42,580 nt of DNA from Caldanaerobacter subterraneus (GTDB lineage: Bacteria > Bacillota > Thermoanaerobacteria > Thermoanaerobacterales > Thermoanaerobacteraceae). A program made the position numbers and the translations under genes. Below are positions 1-8,326 of this stretch, in pieces. The notes beneath the pieces are model-generated. The model ran no database searches. It was not told where the DNA came from and worked only from the letters and a program-made list of their open reading frames with translations. The first letter of the stretch is position 1, and every line of letters begins with the position of its first letter. The stretch spans positions 1-42,580 of the forward strand of contig NZ_SLWU01000022.1 of NCBI RefSeq assembly GCF_004345675.1. Direction: 5' to 3'.

Positions 1-249
1 ACTTACAGACCGTATAAAAACCGTTTAGAACGCTTATTTGGCTCTTACAAGGCTCATTACAAGCGCCATAAGTCTTTTAGTTCTTTTGAAGGTGCTGTCG
101 CTCATGCATTGCTATATCAGCTATACTACAATCACTTGAAACCTCATGAGGCTTCCAATAGCAAAGTACTTGCACCCCTTAAAGATAAACATGGCCACCA
201 AGTGGATAATTGGGCTAAACTGATTCAATGGTTTGTTGAGCTTAATTAA
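1..249 (+). CDS. DDE transposase, C-terminal fragment (runs in from left edge)
   Basis: An open frame enters from the left edge and stops with TAA at 247-249, leaving 82 codons. The peptide contains NRLERLFGSYKAHYKRHKSF, which looks like the region around the final catalytic Glu of a DDE transposase (N-x2-E followed by a basic K/R-rich stretch and a KSF). The rest is basic and aromatic-rich, as in transposase C-termini. The N-terminal zinc or HTH region and the first two catalytic Asp residues lie outside the window, so family and completeness cannot be judged. It is the only visible piece of an insertion sequence here and is on the opposite strand from the toxin-antitoxin pair that follows. 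Confidence 0.6.
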   Translation, partial: TYRPYKNRLERLFGSYKAHYKRHKSFSSFEGAVAHALLYQLYYNHLKPHEASNSKVLAPLKDKHGHQVDNWAKLIQWFVELN

Positions 250-276
250 ACTTTATAATCTTGACAACTTTTGTGT

Positions 277-313
277 GGTAAGTTAGACTGTATTTGAAAT
301 AGTCTAGCTTACC
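277..313. repeat. Imperfect inverted repeat after the transposase
   Basis: GGTAAGTTAGACT (277-289) and AGTCTAGCTTACC (301-313) form a 13-bp stem with one G-U type pair and an 11-nt loop. It lies 28 bases past the transposase stop. No T-run follows on either strand, so a classical terminator is not supported. It could be part of the insertion sequence end. I see nothing else between 250 and 469. Confidence 0.4.
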
Positions 314-469
314 ATAGGGTGATATTTGCCTTCTTTGCCCATAAAAGCTTAGATTTTATTTACCTATAGTTTTTTCCTAGGTGTCATTTTAAGTTATTGA
401 TTTAATAATCACTGATTTCTTTGCTAACTACTACCTACAATTTCTATTTTTTAGGGAATCCTCATGTTC

Positions 470-979
470 CTACTTGACACTACCCTCTTTTATAATAGAT
501 TCCATCTCATTGATAAATTTCTCAACATCCTTTTTTAGATTATCCACAGCTTCTGGAAAAATCTCTAACAATCTTGCTATTCGTTCGGGCATAAGATTAA
601 ACCCATAAATATTTCTAAAAATATGTCTAAATCCCCTAAATTCATTAAGCAATAATTTAGTACCTGTATTTATAAAAGCTGGTCTTTCCCCTTCTATCGG
701 CATAGACATTTGCTCAAGTAATTCTAAATGCCATTCAGCCCCAGATGGCATAAAACCATCTATATTTTTTGCAACAATTTTAAACATATTTTCAACAGCA
801 GTATAAAAATCATGGAAAATAGAGCCAACAGCTCTTAACACAAAATCATCAGTCAGTTTTTGCTTCAAAGTTTTTTTGTCAAACATATCTTTGGTTTTTA
901 AAGTATCATACAATTTTTGTATATTCTCAAGTTCCATTTTGAGTCTTGCTGAAGTAACTTTTATTTTACCCACATCCAC
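470..979 (-). CDS. HepT-like HEPN ribonuclease toxin
   Basis: This is the presumed toxin of a HepT/MntA toxin-antitoxin pair. The 169-residue, mostly helical protein carries the FRHIFRNIYGF block at about residues 117-127 and a HDFYTAVENMF block near 56-66, both typical of HepT-like proteins. The classical R-x4-H-x-Y motif is not obvious: the position where FRHIFRH is common reads FRHIFRN here. The gene begins with GTG, and its G is the last base of the upstream TAG stop (TAGTG), so it is translationally coupled to the MNT gene. In characterised pairs the nucleotidyltransferase adds AMP to HepT and silences it; that role here is inferred. The module lies beside a transposase remnant, as mobile toxin-antitoxin pairs often do. 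Confidence 0.7.
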   Translation of the reverse strand: MDVGKIKVTSARLKMELENIQKLYDTLKTKDMFDKKTLKQKLTDDFVLRAVGSIFHDFYTAVENMFKIVAKNIDGFMPSGAEWHLELLEQMSMPIEGERPAFINTGTKLLLNEFRGFRHIFRNIYGFNLMPERIARLLEIFPEAVDNLKKDVEKFINEMESIIKEGSVK

Positions 980-1368
980 TACCCTATTTCCCTCCCCTCT
1001 TTCTCTATTTCCTTTAACAAAGCCTCCGTAGCATCCCGTTGTGTAACTATACTCACTTTATAAGGCCTTGCAATATTCTCTATCTCAACAAACATTGTCC
1101 AGTAGTTAAACTTATCATCATCCCAATCATCTACAAAAATATCAATATCTGAAAACTCCCAAAAATCAAATCCCCTTGCCAGTGATCCATACAAGACAAC
1201 TTTACTCACATTATATTTTTCTTTCAAAAATTTAGCAATCTTATACGCTTTATCTAATGCCTCCCTTTTTCGTATTTCTAGCATTTCTTTCTCTTTTTCA
1301 CTTCTTATACGCCAATTTTCACGTATTTTCTTTTTCTCTTCATCAGTGATACTCATCTTCCTCACCAC
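979..1368 (-). CDS. MntA-like minimal nucleotidyltransferase antitoxin
   Basis: This is a 129-residue protein with the minimal nucleotidyltransferase (MNT) signature: GSLARG at residues 61-66 and SDIDIFVDD at 73-81, where G61-S62 and D74/D76 form the nucleotide- and metal-binding site. The first 55 residues are a charged helical stretch. It is the first gene of a two-gene operon with the HepT-like gene, and MNT antitoxins of this type modify HepT with AMP. The start is uncertain: the longest frame opens with GTG, but an ATG four codons later (MSITDEE) is equally plausible because the purine-rich GTGAGGAAG lies close to both. No promoter was called upstream. Confidence 0.75.
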   Translation of the reverse strand: MVRKMSITDEEKKKIRENWRIRSEKEKEMLEIRKREALDKAYKIAKFLKEKYNVSKVVLYGSLARGFDFWEFSDIDIFVDDWDDDKFNYWTMFVEIENIARPYKVSIVTQRDATEALLKEIEKEGREIG

Positions 1369-1416
1369 ACAAAATTTCTTTACATATATTCTACCATTTT
1401 ATAGCATTCATATCAA

Positions 1417-2679
1417 TCACCCAACAAAGCTCATAAGAAGCATCGCATTTAAAACCGTCACTATAACTCCTATAGTCCACAACAATACCTTATAAAGCAA
1501 TGTATTTGCAAACTTACCCATGATCTTTTTTGAAGAAGTCAAATAAATGAGCAAAAAGATTGTAATTGGAAGCTGTACACTTAAAAACATCTGCGAATAA
1601 ACCAGTCCTTCAAAGGGGCTTTTTACAAAGAATATTATTAGCACTGCAAAAATATATGTAATTCCTACGCCAACTTTTGTGTGGGCATCGTGTATATCAT
1701 AAGGTTCTCCATATATCCCTGCAAAAATACTTCCGCCTGCCATACCTGCTGTTATAGATGAAGAAATTCCCGCAAAAAGAAGAGCCAAAGCAAAAACCAC
1801 TGCTGATGCATTTCCCAAAAGAGGTTTTAACATCTGCTGTGCTTGATTAAGCTCTGTTACAGTTACATTATTGGTAAAAAAAGCCGATGCCGCAACAATA
1901 ATCATAGCACTGTTTATCCCCCAACCTATTATCATAGAAAAGATAGTGTCAAGATACTCATAATTAAGCTGTTTCACAATGACTTTCTCATCTTCTAAAT
2001 TCCACTGTCTGCTTTGTATTATCTCCGAGTGCAAAAACAAATTGTGGGGCATAACAACAGCACCAAGCACACTCATAATTATAGGCATAGAACCTGCTGG
2101 AAATTCTGGTTTCACCCAGCTTGAAGCTACCTCTGCCCATTTCACATCAATTAGCGAAAGCTCAAATATAAAAGAAATGCCAATAAGAGATACAAAACCT
2201 ATAATCCATTTTTCCAACTTTTTATAGGAATTTGTATAAAGCATCCATGACACAAAAACAACAGTAATCAAACTTCCTACCTTTATAGGTATCTTAAAAA
2301 GCATTTGAAGAGCTATCGCGGCACCTAAAATTTCTGCCATCGCCGTCAAAATCGCCGCAAAGACAGCTGAAATAAGAACTAACCTCGAAGTAAAAGGCTT
2401 TAAAAACTTAGTTGCAGCTTCAGACATGCAATAACCTGTAACTATACCCAGATGTGCAGCATTATGTTGAAGTATAATGAGCATGATAGTAGATAAAGTC
2501 ACCATCCATAAAAGCTTATAACCGTAAGACGAACCTGCAGCAACATTAGAAGCCCAATTTCCCGGGTCAATAAAACCCACAGTAACCAGTAGCCCAGGAC
2601 CTATGTATTTAATAAAATCTAAAGCCATAAGTTCAGGGCGATGTTCACCTTTAAATAAATTTTTGACCTTTGTAATCAT
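1417..2679 (-). CDS. mntH: NRAMP-family Mn2+/Fe2+ transporter
   Basis: This is a proton-coupled divalent metal importer in the cytoplasmic membrane. The 420-residue protein is the normal length for bacterial MntH and is hydrophobic throughout, consistent with about 11 transmembrane helices. The two metal-binding signatures are present: DPGN in the first helix (residues 38-41, IDPGNWASN) and MPHN in the sixth (VVMPHNLFLHS, about residue 210). These Asp, Asn and Met residues coordinate Mn2+ in the family. The gene starts with ATG preceded by GAGGTGA. It is monocistronic as far as can be seen. I found no convincing MntR or Fur palindrome in the short upstream region, so regulation is unknown. 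Confidence 0.92.
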   Translation of the reverse strand: MITKVKNLFKGEHRPELMALDFIKYIGPGLLVTVGFIDPGNWASNVAAGSSYGYKLLWMVTLSTIMLIILQHNAAHLGIVTGYCMSEAATKFLKPFTSRLVLISAVFAAILTAMAEILGAAIALQMLFKIPIKVGSLITVVFVSWMLYTNSYKKLEKWIIGFVSLIGISFIFELSLIDVKWAEVASSWVKPEFPAGSMPIIMSVLGAVVMPHNLFLHSEIIQSRQWNLEDEKVIVKQLNYEYLDTIFSMIIGWGINSAMIIVAASAFFTNNVTVTELNQAQQMLKPLLGNASAVVFALALLFAGISSSITAGMAGGSIFAGIYGEPYDIHDAHTKVGVGITYIFAVLIIFFVKSPFEGLVYSQMFLSVQLPITIFLLIYLTSSKKIMGKFANTLLYKVLLWTIGVIVTVLNAMLLMSFVG

Positions 2680-2777
2680 TTGTTCACCTCATTTTAAAAT
2701 TTTAATCTGCGCCTTTTCAAATTCCTTTTTACTGATTTTTTAGTCTTATGCTGCTTCAAGGCTAGTTCTTAAAAGCC

Positions 2778-2870
2778 TTACACCACAATTAATATCATAC
2801 CTACAGCTCTCTCGGAAATAACCCCTTTTTCTTTATAGCCATAACTCCCTGAATTATCTCTACTATCCAT
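2778..2870 (-). CDS. Putative 30-residue small protein with its own promoter
   Basis: This short frame encodes MDSRDNSGSYGYKEKGVI followed by a hydrophobic end (MILIVV). It has good expression signals: an extended -10 (TGGTATAAT on the minus strand, 2904-2912), then GGAAGGTGAT placed suitably before the ATG at 2870. A second in-frame ATG two codons upstream is too close to the ribosome binding site. It lies between the aldo/keto reductase terminator and mntH. I recognise no family. The polar, Gly/Ser-rich N-terminus and hydrophobic C-terminus might suit a small membrane-associated or sporulation protein, but that is a guess. Confidence 0.4.
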   Translation of the reverse strand: MDSRDNSGSYGYKEKGVISERAVGMILIVV

Positions 2871-2903
2871 TTTCATCACCTTCCCAAATCTTTCGGTGAT
2901 TTC

Positions 2904-2912
2904 ATTATACCA
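2904..2912 (-). promoter_or_regulatory. Extended -10 promoter element before the small ORF
   Basis: The minus strand reads TGGTATAAT, a perfect extended -10 (TG-n-TATAAT). No good -35 lies 17 bp upstream, which is usual for extended -10 promoters. The element sits just after the aldo/keto reductase terminator, so it can start a fresh transcript for the 30-residue ORF and possibly mntH. Confidence 0.5.
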
Positions 2913-2930
2913 CACTTGTAAGGCTAAATA

Positions 2931-2957
2931 ATAAAAAATAGCGCGCAAACGCGCTAT
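2931..2957 (-). terminator. Rho-independent terminator of the aldo/keto reductase gene
   Basis: A perfect 8-bp stem ATAGCGCG / CGCGCTAT (2938-2957) with a 4-nt TTTG loop begins one base after the reductase stop and runs straight into TTTTTATTATTT on the minus strand. Confidence 0.85.
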
Positions 2958-2958
2958 C

Positions 2959-3873
2959 TCATGGCAATTTGTTTCCCGCAGACCTATATAAAGCATACCA
3001 TTCCTCTCTTGTAAGTTCAATATCTGCTGCCTTACAGATATCTTTTAATCGAGCTGGGTTCGTCGTACCAACAATAGCCTGTATTTTTGCAGGATGTCTT
3101 AAAATCCACGCAATAGGTATAGCAATACTGGGTACTCCTTTTTGTATAGCTATCTCATCAATTTTTTCATTCAATTCCTTAAATTTCTCATTCCCCAAGA
3201 AAGTCCCCTCAAAAAATCCATACTGGAAAGGAGACCATGCTTGTATAGTAATTCCTTTCAACCTGCAATACTCCAGGACACTTCCATCTCTATTTATCGC
3301 TTGATCTACCTTCATATTCACATTAAAACCAAAATCAATCATACCAGTATGAACAATACTAAACTGCAACTGATTTACAATAAGTCTTTGATTTAAATAT
3401 TTACTCAAAAGCTCAATCTGCATAGGGTTAAAATTGCTCACACCAAAATTTCTAACCTTTCCACTGCTATGTAATATCGAAAATGCCTCTGCAACCTCTT
3501 CGGGTTCCATCAAAGTATCAGGCCTATGTAATAATAAAATATCTATGTAGTCAGTTCCAAGCCTTTTCAAACTTCCCTCTACAGATTTTAATATGTGTTC
3601 CTTTGAAAAATCGTAATAGCCGCTTCTTATTCCGCATTTCGTCTGTATAATAATTTTTTCCCTTAAGCCTTTTTTCTTTTTTAAAACTTTTCCAAATACT
3701 TCTTCCGACTTTCCTCCTCCGTATATATCAGCATGGTCAAAAAAATTTATACCCTCTTCTAAAGCAGTATCAATAAGCTCTTCTACCTGCTTTGTAGGTT
3801 TATCGCTTATTCTCATGCACCCCAAAGCTATGGAAGAAGCTTTTATCTCATTGCCAATATTTATATACTTCAC
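2959..3873 (-). CDS. Aldo/keto reductase (YdhF-like)
   Basis: This is an NAD(P)H-dependent oxidoreductase with a TIM-barrel fold, 304 residues and full length. The catalytic tetrad is complete: D46 and Y51 in FFDHADIYGGGKSE, K79 in IIIQTKCG and H116 in ILLLHRPD. The C-terminal AIVGTTNPARL segment is the cofactor phosphate-binding region. The sequence style (HADIYGGGKSEEVFGKVL, GVSNFNPMQIELL) is closest to the E. coli YdhF branch. The substrate cannot be read from sequence. It starts with ATG 24 bases after the phosphodiesterase stop, so it may be co-transcribed with the receptor/phosphodiesterase pair, and it ends at a strong terminator. Confidence 0.9.
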   Translation of the reverse strand: MKYINIGNEIKASSIALGCMRISDKPTKQVEELIDTALEEGINFFDHADIYGGGKSEEVFGKVLKKKKGLREKIIIQTKCGIRSGYYDFSKEHILKSVEGSLKRLGTDYIDILLLHRPDTLMEPEEVAEAFSILHSSGKVRNFGVSNFNPMQIELLSKYLNQRLIVNQLQFSIVHTGMIDFGFNVNMKVDQAINRDGSVLEYCRLKGITIQAWSPFQYGFFEGTFLGNEKFKELNEKIDEIAIQKGVPSIAIPIAWILRHPAKIQAIVGTTNPARLKDICKAADIELTREEWYALYRSAGNKLP

Positions 3874-3897
3874 CTTTTACACCTTCTCCTTTCAATT

Positions 3898-4443
3898 TCA
3901 ATCAATGATTTTCTCCCCATTTTCCAGATTAATCACATAAGCTCTGTCTTTCTCAATTTCAACAAACCCAATGGAATTTATTTTATCCTCCCTCTTGCTG
4001 AGAGAAGTGGAACCGGGATTTATCAGAGTACATTTGCCTATCTTTTTCACGACAGGGATGTGAGTATGGCCTACAATAAAGTAGTCTAAACTGTATCTTA
4101 AAATGAGCTTTTCTATCTCCTCATCAGTCAGCAGATGCCCGTGATTTACCATAATCCTTTTCCCTTCAATTACGGTAAAAACATAAGGTGTAATAGGTAC
4201 ATTAATAACCATCTGGTCTACATAGGCATCACAGTTTCCCTCCGCTATGAGGATAGGAATCTCACAGGAATTTATCGCCTCTGCCAGCTTTTTAGGGTCG
4301 TACCCTTCCGGGAGGGGATTTCTAGGCCCATGATAAAGCACATCACCAGCGTGCAGGATTATATCACATTCTTTCAAAAACCTAAACGCCTTCTCCCAAG
4401 ACTTATAATCCCCGTGAGTGTCACTTACAAGCCCTATTTTCAC
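3898..4443 (-). CDS. YfcE/MJ0936-type metallophosphodiesterase
   Basis: This is a calcineurin-like phosphoesterase of the small YfcE family, which hydrolyses phosphodiester bonds with Mn2+ or similar metals. All metal-ligand blocks are present in order: SDTHGD at the N-terminus, HAGDVLYHG, EGNCD, VNHGH and VGHTHIP. I place the start at the GTG at 4443, giving MKIGLVSDTHG, the usual family beginning. AAGGTGG sits 5 bases before it, whereas the longer frame to 4461 has no ribosome binding site. The longer frame would overlap the receptor stop as ATGA; the shorter one lies 14 bases downstream of it. The gene directly follows the H-NOX receptor gene, so co-expression is very likely. A signalling link is inference; the natural substrate is unknown. 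Confidence 0.88.
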   Translation of the reverse strand: MKIGLVSDTHGDYKSWEKAFRFLKECDIILHAGDVLYHGPRNPLPEGYDPKKLAEAINSCEIPILIAEGNCDAYVDQMVINVPITPYVFTVIEGKRIMVNHGHLLTDEEIEKLILRYSLDYFIVGHTHIPVVKKIGKCTLINPGSTSLSKREDKINSIGFVEIEKDRAYVINLENGEKIID

Positions 4444-4457
4444 AAATACCACCTTCT

Positions 4458-6266
4458 TCAAACTTTGTATTTATCAAGCTCCTTCTTAAAGTTTGTAACA
4501 AGTGTCTCCATCTGCTTTATCTGCTCTATAAATTCCCTTATTCTGTTTGAATACTCTGTAACATTGGCACTCATTTCCTCAGAAGAAGCCGAATTCTCTT
4601 CTGAAATGGCGGCTAGATTTTCAAGATGCCCAAAGACCTCTGAAAGCTTCTCTGCCTCCTCATAAAGCCTGTTTGCAGATTCCACTATCACGCTTGATAT
4701 CCCTGCAACCTCTTCTGTAGCCATTGTATTTTTTTCTACCACCTTCTCCAGAGTGGAAATGCTCTTTTTAAGCCTCTCAAACTGGGCACTTATCTTCTCT
4801 GCCAAAGTCTCTACCTGACCTGTAAAGTTAACTAGGCTTTCTGTTATGGTCTTTACAGCATTTTTCGAATTTTCAGCTAAATTCCTCACTTCTTCTGCTA
4901 CTACTGCAAATCCTCTTCCTGCCTCTCCTGCCCTTGCTGCTTCAATAGCCGCATTCAGTGCAAGCAAATTAGTCTGGTCTGAAATCTCCTCTACAGTAGT
5001 GACTATTGCCATGATATCTTTAGCGCTATCTGAAAGTAACCTGCCCATTTCGTATATACTAGAAAAATCCACTTCTACCTGTGACAACTCTTTTGCAACG
5101 TCCGTTACATCGGTATTTGCCCTTTTTATATTTCCTATAGAATTTTCCAGTTTTTCATTGCTCTCCTTGCTAGTTCCTGCAATCTCATTTATCTTTTTTA
5201 TATTTTCGTCCAGTATTCCGACAGCCCTTTCTATCTCTTCTGCCTGATGAACTGTAGAAGAAGCTACATCATTCACCACAGAAGATATATCTTCAGACAC
5301 CTTCTTCATGTTCTCTGCAATCTCATTAAACCTGTGAACAAAATTGTGCATGTCGTCTGTGCCGCCTTTTAAAAACAGCATGTCCTTCTTAATAGTATCT
5401 TTTACGCTGTTTAACTCCTCTGCAATAGCTTCAAAAACGTCACCACTTTCTAGTTTAAACTCCTCTTCTAAATTTCTGCTTCCCATGATTTTTACAAATT
5501 CATGAAGATTCTTTGAAGACATATTCAAAACATAAGAAAATAGGTACGTAAATGCTCCTATTATAAATGCGCCAGAAAAGCTTTTTAGAAGGTCCCATGA
5601 AGATATAAATCCTACTACCAAAAAGCCTATGATAAAGCTCCATAAAGCCAGTTTAAAAGAGTTGCTCCTTATAAAGCCAAAGCCCAGTATCTTTCCCCAG
5701 ACATTTTTCTTATACTCAAAAACGGGGTTTTTAAATTTTATCCTGACTTTTAGCCTTGAAAAGCCATCTTTTTCGCCTCTTTCGACCTCTTCCACTGAAA
5801 TTTCTTCCTTGAAAAATTTAGAACTACCCTCTATAAGCCCTAAAAAGTAATCGTACATCTTCCTTTTAGAAACGTATTCCATTTCAATGGCATCTTTTGC
5901 AACAGGCTTTGCAATAAGCCTTGGAGGAGTGGCTCCTTTTATCATCTTGGTAAGCTGTAGGTGTACCTCATCCATCATCATTAAAAAATTCACCAGCCTT
6001 CTCCCTGCAAAATAGGAAGGAAACCATTCGCTAAAAGTCTTTATATTCTGCCTTCCTACCTCTCTCCATATTTCGTTGACACTTTTGCCTGTAATCTCAC
6101 TCACTTTTGCAAAAATTCTCTTAACTTCATCGTCCTCAATGTCTTCTAATGGCGTAATTACCCTGTCTACCTCCCAACCCACACTTTTTAAAGATTCATC
6201 AACCACTTCACTCCCGTAAAGGTCCCTTAGAGTCTTTATCCATGTCCCGACGATTGTCCCCTTCAA
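4458..6266 (-). CDS. H-NOX haem-binding methyl-accepting chemotaxis protein (Tar4-like)
   Basis: This is a gas-sensing chemoreceptor. Residues 1-188 form an H-NOX domain with all functional positions: proximal haem ligand H102, P115, the Y131-S133-R135 motif for the haem propionates, and the distal O2-binding network W9, N74 and Y140. The distal Tyr predicts O2 binding, as known for Tar4 of C. subterraneus subsp. tengcongensis, which it matches almost completely. Two membrane segments follow (about residues 205-255), then a cytoplasmic signalling domain with the hairpin-tip motif [18 protein letters not shown]. There is no periplasmic sensor and no clear HAMP. The start is TTG at 6266: GGGGAG lies 8 bases before it and the protein then begins MKGTIVGTW as in the characterised homologue. 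The GTG three codons upstream overlaps that ribosome binding site. Confidence 0.95.
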   Translation of the reverse strand: MKGTIVGTWIKTLRDLYGSEVVDESLKSVGWEVDRVITPLEDIEDDEVKRIFAKVSEITGKSVNEIWREVGRQNIKTFSEWFPSYFAGRRLVNFLMMMDEVHLQLTKMIKGATPPRLIAKPVAKDAIEMEYVSKRKMYDYFLGLIEGSSKFFKEEISVEEVERGEKDGFSRLKVRIKFKNPVFEYKKNVWGKILGFGFIRSNSFKLALWSFIIGFLVVGFISSWDLLKSFSGAFIIGAFTYLFSYVLNMSSKNLHEFVKIMGSRNLEEEFKLESGDVFEAIAEELNSVKDTIKKDMLFLKGGTDDMHNFVHRFNEIAENMKKVSEDISSVVNDVASSTVHQAEEIERAVGILDENIKKINEIAGTSKESNEKLENSIGNIKRANTDVTDVAKELSQVEVDFSSIYEMGRLLSDSAKDIMAIVTTVEEISDQTNLLALNAAIEAARAGEAGRGFAVVAEEVRNLAENSKNAVKTITESLVNFTGQVETLAEKISAQFERLKKSISTLEKVVEKNTMATEEVAGISSVIVESANRLYEEAEKLSEVFGHLENLAAISEENSASSEEMSANVTEYSNRIREFIEQIKQMETLVTNFKKELDKYKV

Positions 6267-6329
6267 TTTTCTCACTCCCCAGTAATAATGTATTATTCTT
6301 AATTATTTTCGACAAAAAATAATTTTATT

Positions 6330-6881
6330 TCACTGCTTAACTTGAACAATTTTTCTCTTTTCAAAAGTTTCACCTTTTATTTTTTCAAGTTCTTCAATAA
6401 CCTTCTTTACCGATTCTTCATCTGCCTTTTCAATATTTACAACAGAATAAAAACCTTCCTCCATCTGAGGAACCTTTAGAATCATTACCTTTTTTCTCAT
6501 TTCCTCCTCGGGTACTACCCACTCTTTTTCTCTCATGGCATTTTGCTTAAACACTGTCTCCAGAGGAGGATTGATAAAAACAGCTATCACAGGTTTTTTA
6601 AACCACCCAGCCCACCTTATCCATTTGTACCTTGCGCTTCTCGTAAGATTTGTCGCATCTAAAACTACTGTCTTCCCAAGCTTTAAATTGCCTATAACAG
6701 CAGAATGCACTATAGACCACACCTGCTTTTCCACCTTCGGCTCAAACACAACTCCAAAAAAGTATTTGCGAACCTCATCAGAACTTACTACAACTATATC
6801 AGGTCGTTTTTTCTTGAGCTCTGCCGCAAAAGTTGACTTGCCAGCACCCGGAAGCCCTACGAGAAGGACAAGAGCCCCCAT
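6330..6881 (-). CDS. P-loop kinase of the T4 polynucleotide kinase-like (AAA_33) type
   Basis: This is a 183-residue P-loop protein. Walker A is GLPGAGKS at residues 9-16. SSDEVRKYFFG follows where such kinases bind the phosphate acceptor, and VVLDATNLTRSARYKW matches the DATN motif of the Pnkp/zeta-toxin-like kinase group. A lid-like basic stretch (NAMREKEW) lies further on. These proteins phosphorylate nucleic-acid ends, small metabolites or proteins; the acceptor cannot be predicted here. ATG at 6881 has GGGGAGAGGA immediately upstream. It precedes the H-NOX receptor gene by 63 bases on the same strand, so co-transcription is possible but unproven. Confidence 0.75.
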   Translation of the reverse strand: MGALVLLVGLPGAGKSTFAAELKKKRPDIVVVSSDEVRKYFFGVVFEPKVEKQVWSIVHSAVIGNLKLGKTVVLDATNLTRSARYKWIRWAGWFKKPVIAVFINPPLETVFKQNAMREKEWVVPEEEMRKKVMILKVPQMEEGFYSVVNIEKADEESVKKVIEELEKIKGETFEKRKIVQVKQ

Positions 6882-7006
6882 TCCTCTCCCCTCATTCTTT
6901 TTTATTTAACTCTATTTTAACAAGTTTGAGCCGTAAAACAAAATTTTTTTCTATGCCATTGCTTTTACAATCACCTTTATGGCCGTCTCTATAGCTTTTA
7001 CCATAT

Positions 7007-7035
7007 AAAAACAAAAAAACAGGAATAACCCTGTT
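7007..7035 (-). terminator. Rho-independent terminator of the first Rpn gene
   Basis: On the minus strand AACAGG - GTTATT - CCTGTT (7018-7035) forms a 6-bp hairpin followed directly by TTTTTGTTTTT. It lies 10 bases beyond the Rpn stop codon. Confidence 0.75.
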
Positions 7036-7044
7036 GAAATTCAT

Positions 7045-8070
7045 TCACTTCAGCAACCTCTCCAAATCTTCTATCTTATCTATTTCAAATATTTTATCGA
7101 CAATCTTAAGCAACGTTTCCTTACCTGCTCCCTCTATTTTCTTCACATATTCTTCAGGAACACTTCCAAACTTTTTCTCTAACAATTTAAGAACAGTCAC
7201 CCCTATACCCTTCTCCATACCCTTCTCGATGCCTTTTTTCATACCTTTCTTTTCTCGTTCTTTCATCTCTTGCAATATGGTTTTTTCAAGATTCGATATC
7301 ATTTTTTCCACCTCTTTGTTTTCATCTATTATCCTCTCTATATTTTCTCGCTCTTCTTCAGGCAATCTAGCTAGTAATATCTTTTTAAACCATGCTTTAA
7401 ATAATAATATTTCATCTTCATTCAATTTCTTTAACGTGTTTGACAATTCCTTATTAAGCCTTGCCATCATTTCTTCGAATTCTACCTTTTGTTCTAATAA
7501 AAATACAGACGCTATTAAATTCTCCAGCCTAAATAACTCCTCTTTCGTATACCTATTCACATCTATCAGTATATATTTAAAATCTACTGCATATTCTCCA
7601 AAAGTTTCATAAGAATTCAGGATTTCTTTGTAGCTTGTCTTTGCTGTCCATTTACGACTTCCATTGTACAGTACTATCTGCACTATAACTGGTAATTCAA
7701 AATCTTTCCTTCTTGATTCTTTTTTTGGTACGTCTTTTAATATGCTCCTCCATATCTCCACCATGTATAAAAGTAACCTGTAGGGCATTTGATAGTCAAC
7801 TGTTGATTGTAACTCCATCAATATATAAAATATGACTTCTCTTTCCTTCAATCTTACTCTGTAAACCAAGTCTGCTTCTTTATCTGCAAAGTCTTGTAAT
7901 ACAAATGACTTATCTACTTTAACTACATTTGCCTCGTCTATATCATTTACCCATTCATGTTTTACAAAACTTCTTAATAACTCTATAAACACTCGCTTAC
8001 TGGATAACAAAAATTTATACCCTTTGTCATGCTGATTGTGAACAGCTTCCTTTACATTTTTATCATCCAT
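7045..8070 (-). CDS. Rpn-family PD-(D/E)XK nuclease / transposase_31 (copy 1, intact)
   Basis: This is a recombination-promoting nuclease-like protein (family once called putative transposase YhgA-like). The N-terminal HDKGYKFLLSSKRVFIELL, the KEADLVYRV strand with the catalytic Asp and the MELQSTVDYQMPYRLL block with E-x-Q define the PD-(D/E)XK core. The C-terminus has a charged helical region and a KG(M/I) periodic tail (KGMKKGIEKGMEKGIG), then a conserved end. I place the start at the ATG at 8070 (MDDKNVKE), 9 bases after AAGGAG. The longer frame to 8106 would begin inside the -10 promoter box. It is nearly identical at DNA level to the broken copy near 17255-17835 and related to the gene at 40397. 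The two flank the Cmr operon in direct orientation. Confidence 0.85.
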   Translation of the reverse strand: MDDKNVKEAVHNQHDKGYKFLLSSKRVFIELLRSFVKHEWVNDIDEANVVKVDKSFVLQDFADKEADLVYRVRLKEREVIFYILMELQSTVDYQMPYRLLLYMVEIWRSILKDVPKKESRRKDFELPVIVQIVLYNGSRKWTAKTSYKEILNSYETFGEYAVDFKYILIDVNRYTKEELFRLENLIASVFLLEQKVEFEEMMARLNKELSNTLKKLNEDEILLFKAWFKKILLARLPEEERENIERIIDENKEVEKMISNLEKTILQEMKEREKKGMKKGIEKGMEKGIGVTVLKLLEKKFGSVPEEYVKKIEGAGKETLLKIVDKIFEIDKIEDLERLLK

Positions 8071-8094
8071 GACATTTTGCTCCTTCTCAATATC

Positions 8095-8123
8095 ATTATA
8101 TCTCATAAATGATAAGTTTTGAA
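8095..8123 (-). promoter_or_regulatory. Promoter of the first Rpn gene
   Basis: On the minus strand TTCAAA (8123-8118) and TATAAT (8100-8095) are separated by 17 bp. The start codon chosen for the Rpn gene lies 24 bases past the -10, with AAGGAG between. The -35 is imperfect; the -10 is perfect. Confidence 0.5.
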
Positions 8124-8326
8124 TAATAATTTTTCACCCTATCATTATTTTACATTTTTCTTTTCAAAAACTAATGTAAATTGTAAATACTAAAAATTTC
8201 TACTTCATTGGAAGAATAAAGATATTCTGTCGAAAGACGGTACCAGATATAATGCAATGAAATTAAGAAAATTTTTTAGAAGACACATAATTATAAAACT
8301 TTTAAAAGAGCAGTCTTAGTATAAAA

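Noticed and set aside
2680-2777. MntR or Fur operator before mntH
   Set aside because: No clear palindrome of the expected type is visible.
2877-3020. Longer upstream extension of the 30-residue ORF
   Set aside because: It overlaps the 3' end of the aldo/keto reductase gene and its terminator, and the ribosome binding site and promoter lie inside it.
4846-5247. Plus-strand Ser/Ala-rich frame
   Set aside because: It is the antisense shadow of the chemoreceptor signalling domain, as are the other long plus-strand frames inside minus-strand genes.
6951-7004. Minus-strand 17-residue amphipathic peptide (MVKAIETAIKVIVKAMA)
   Set aside because: It has a full start and stop, but no ribosome binding site and lies directly after a terminator T-run; chance is sufficient.
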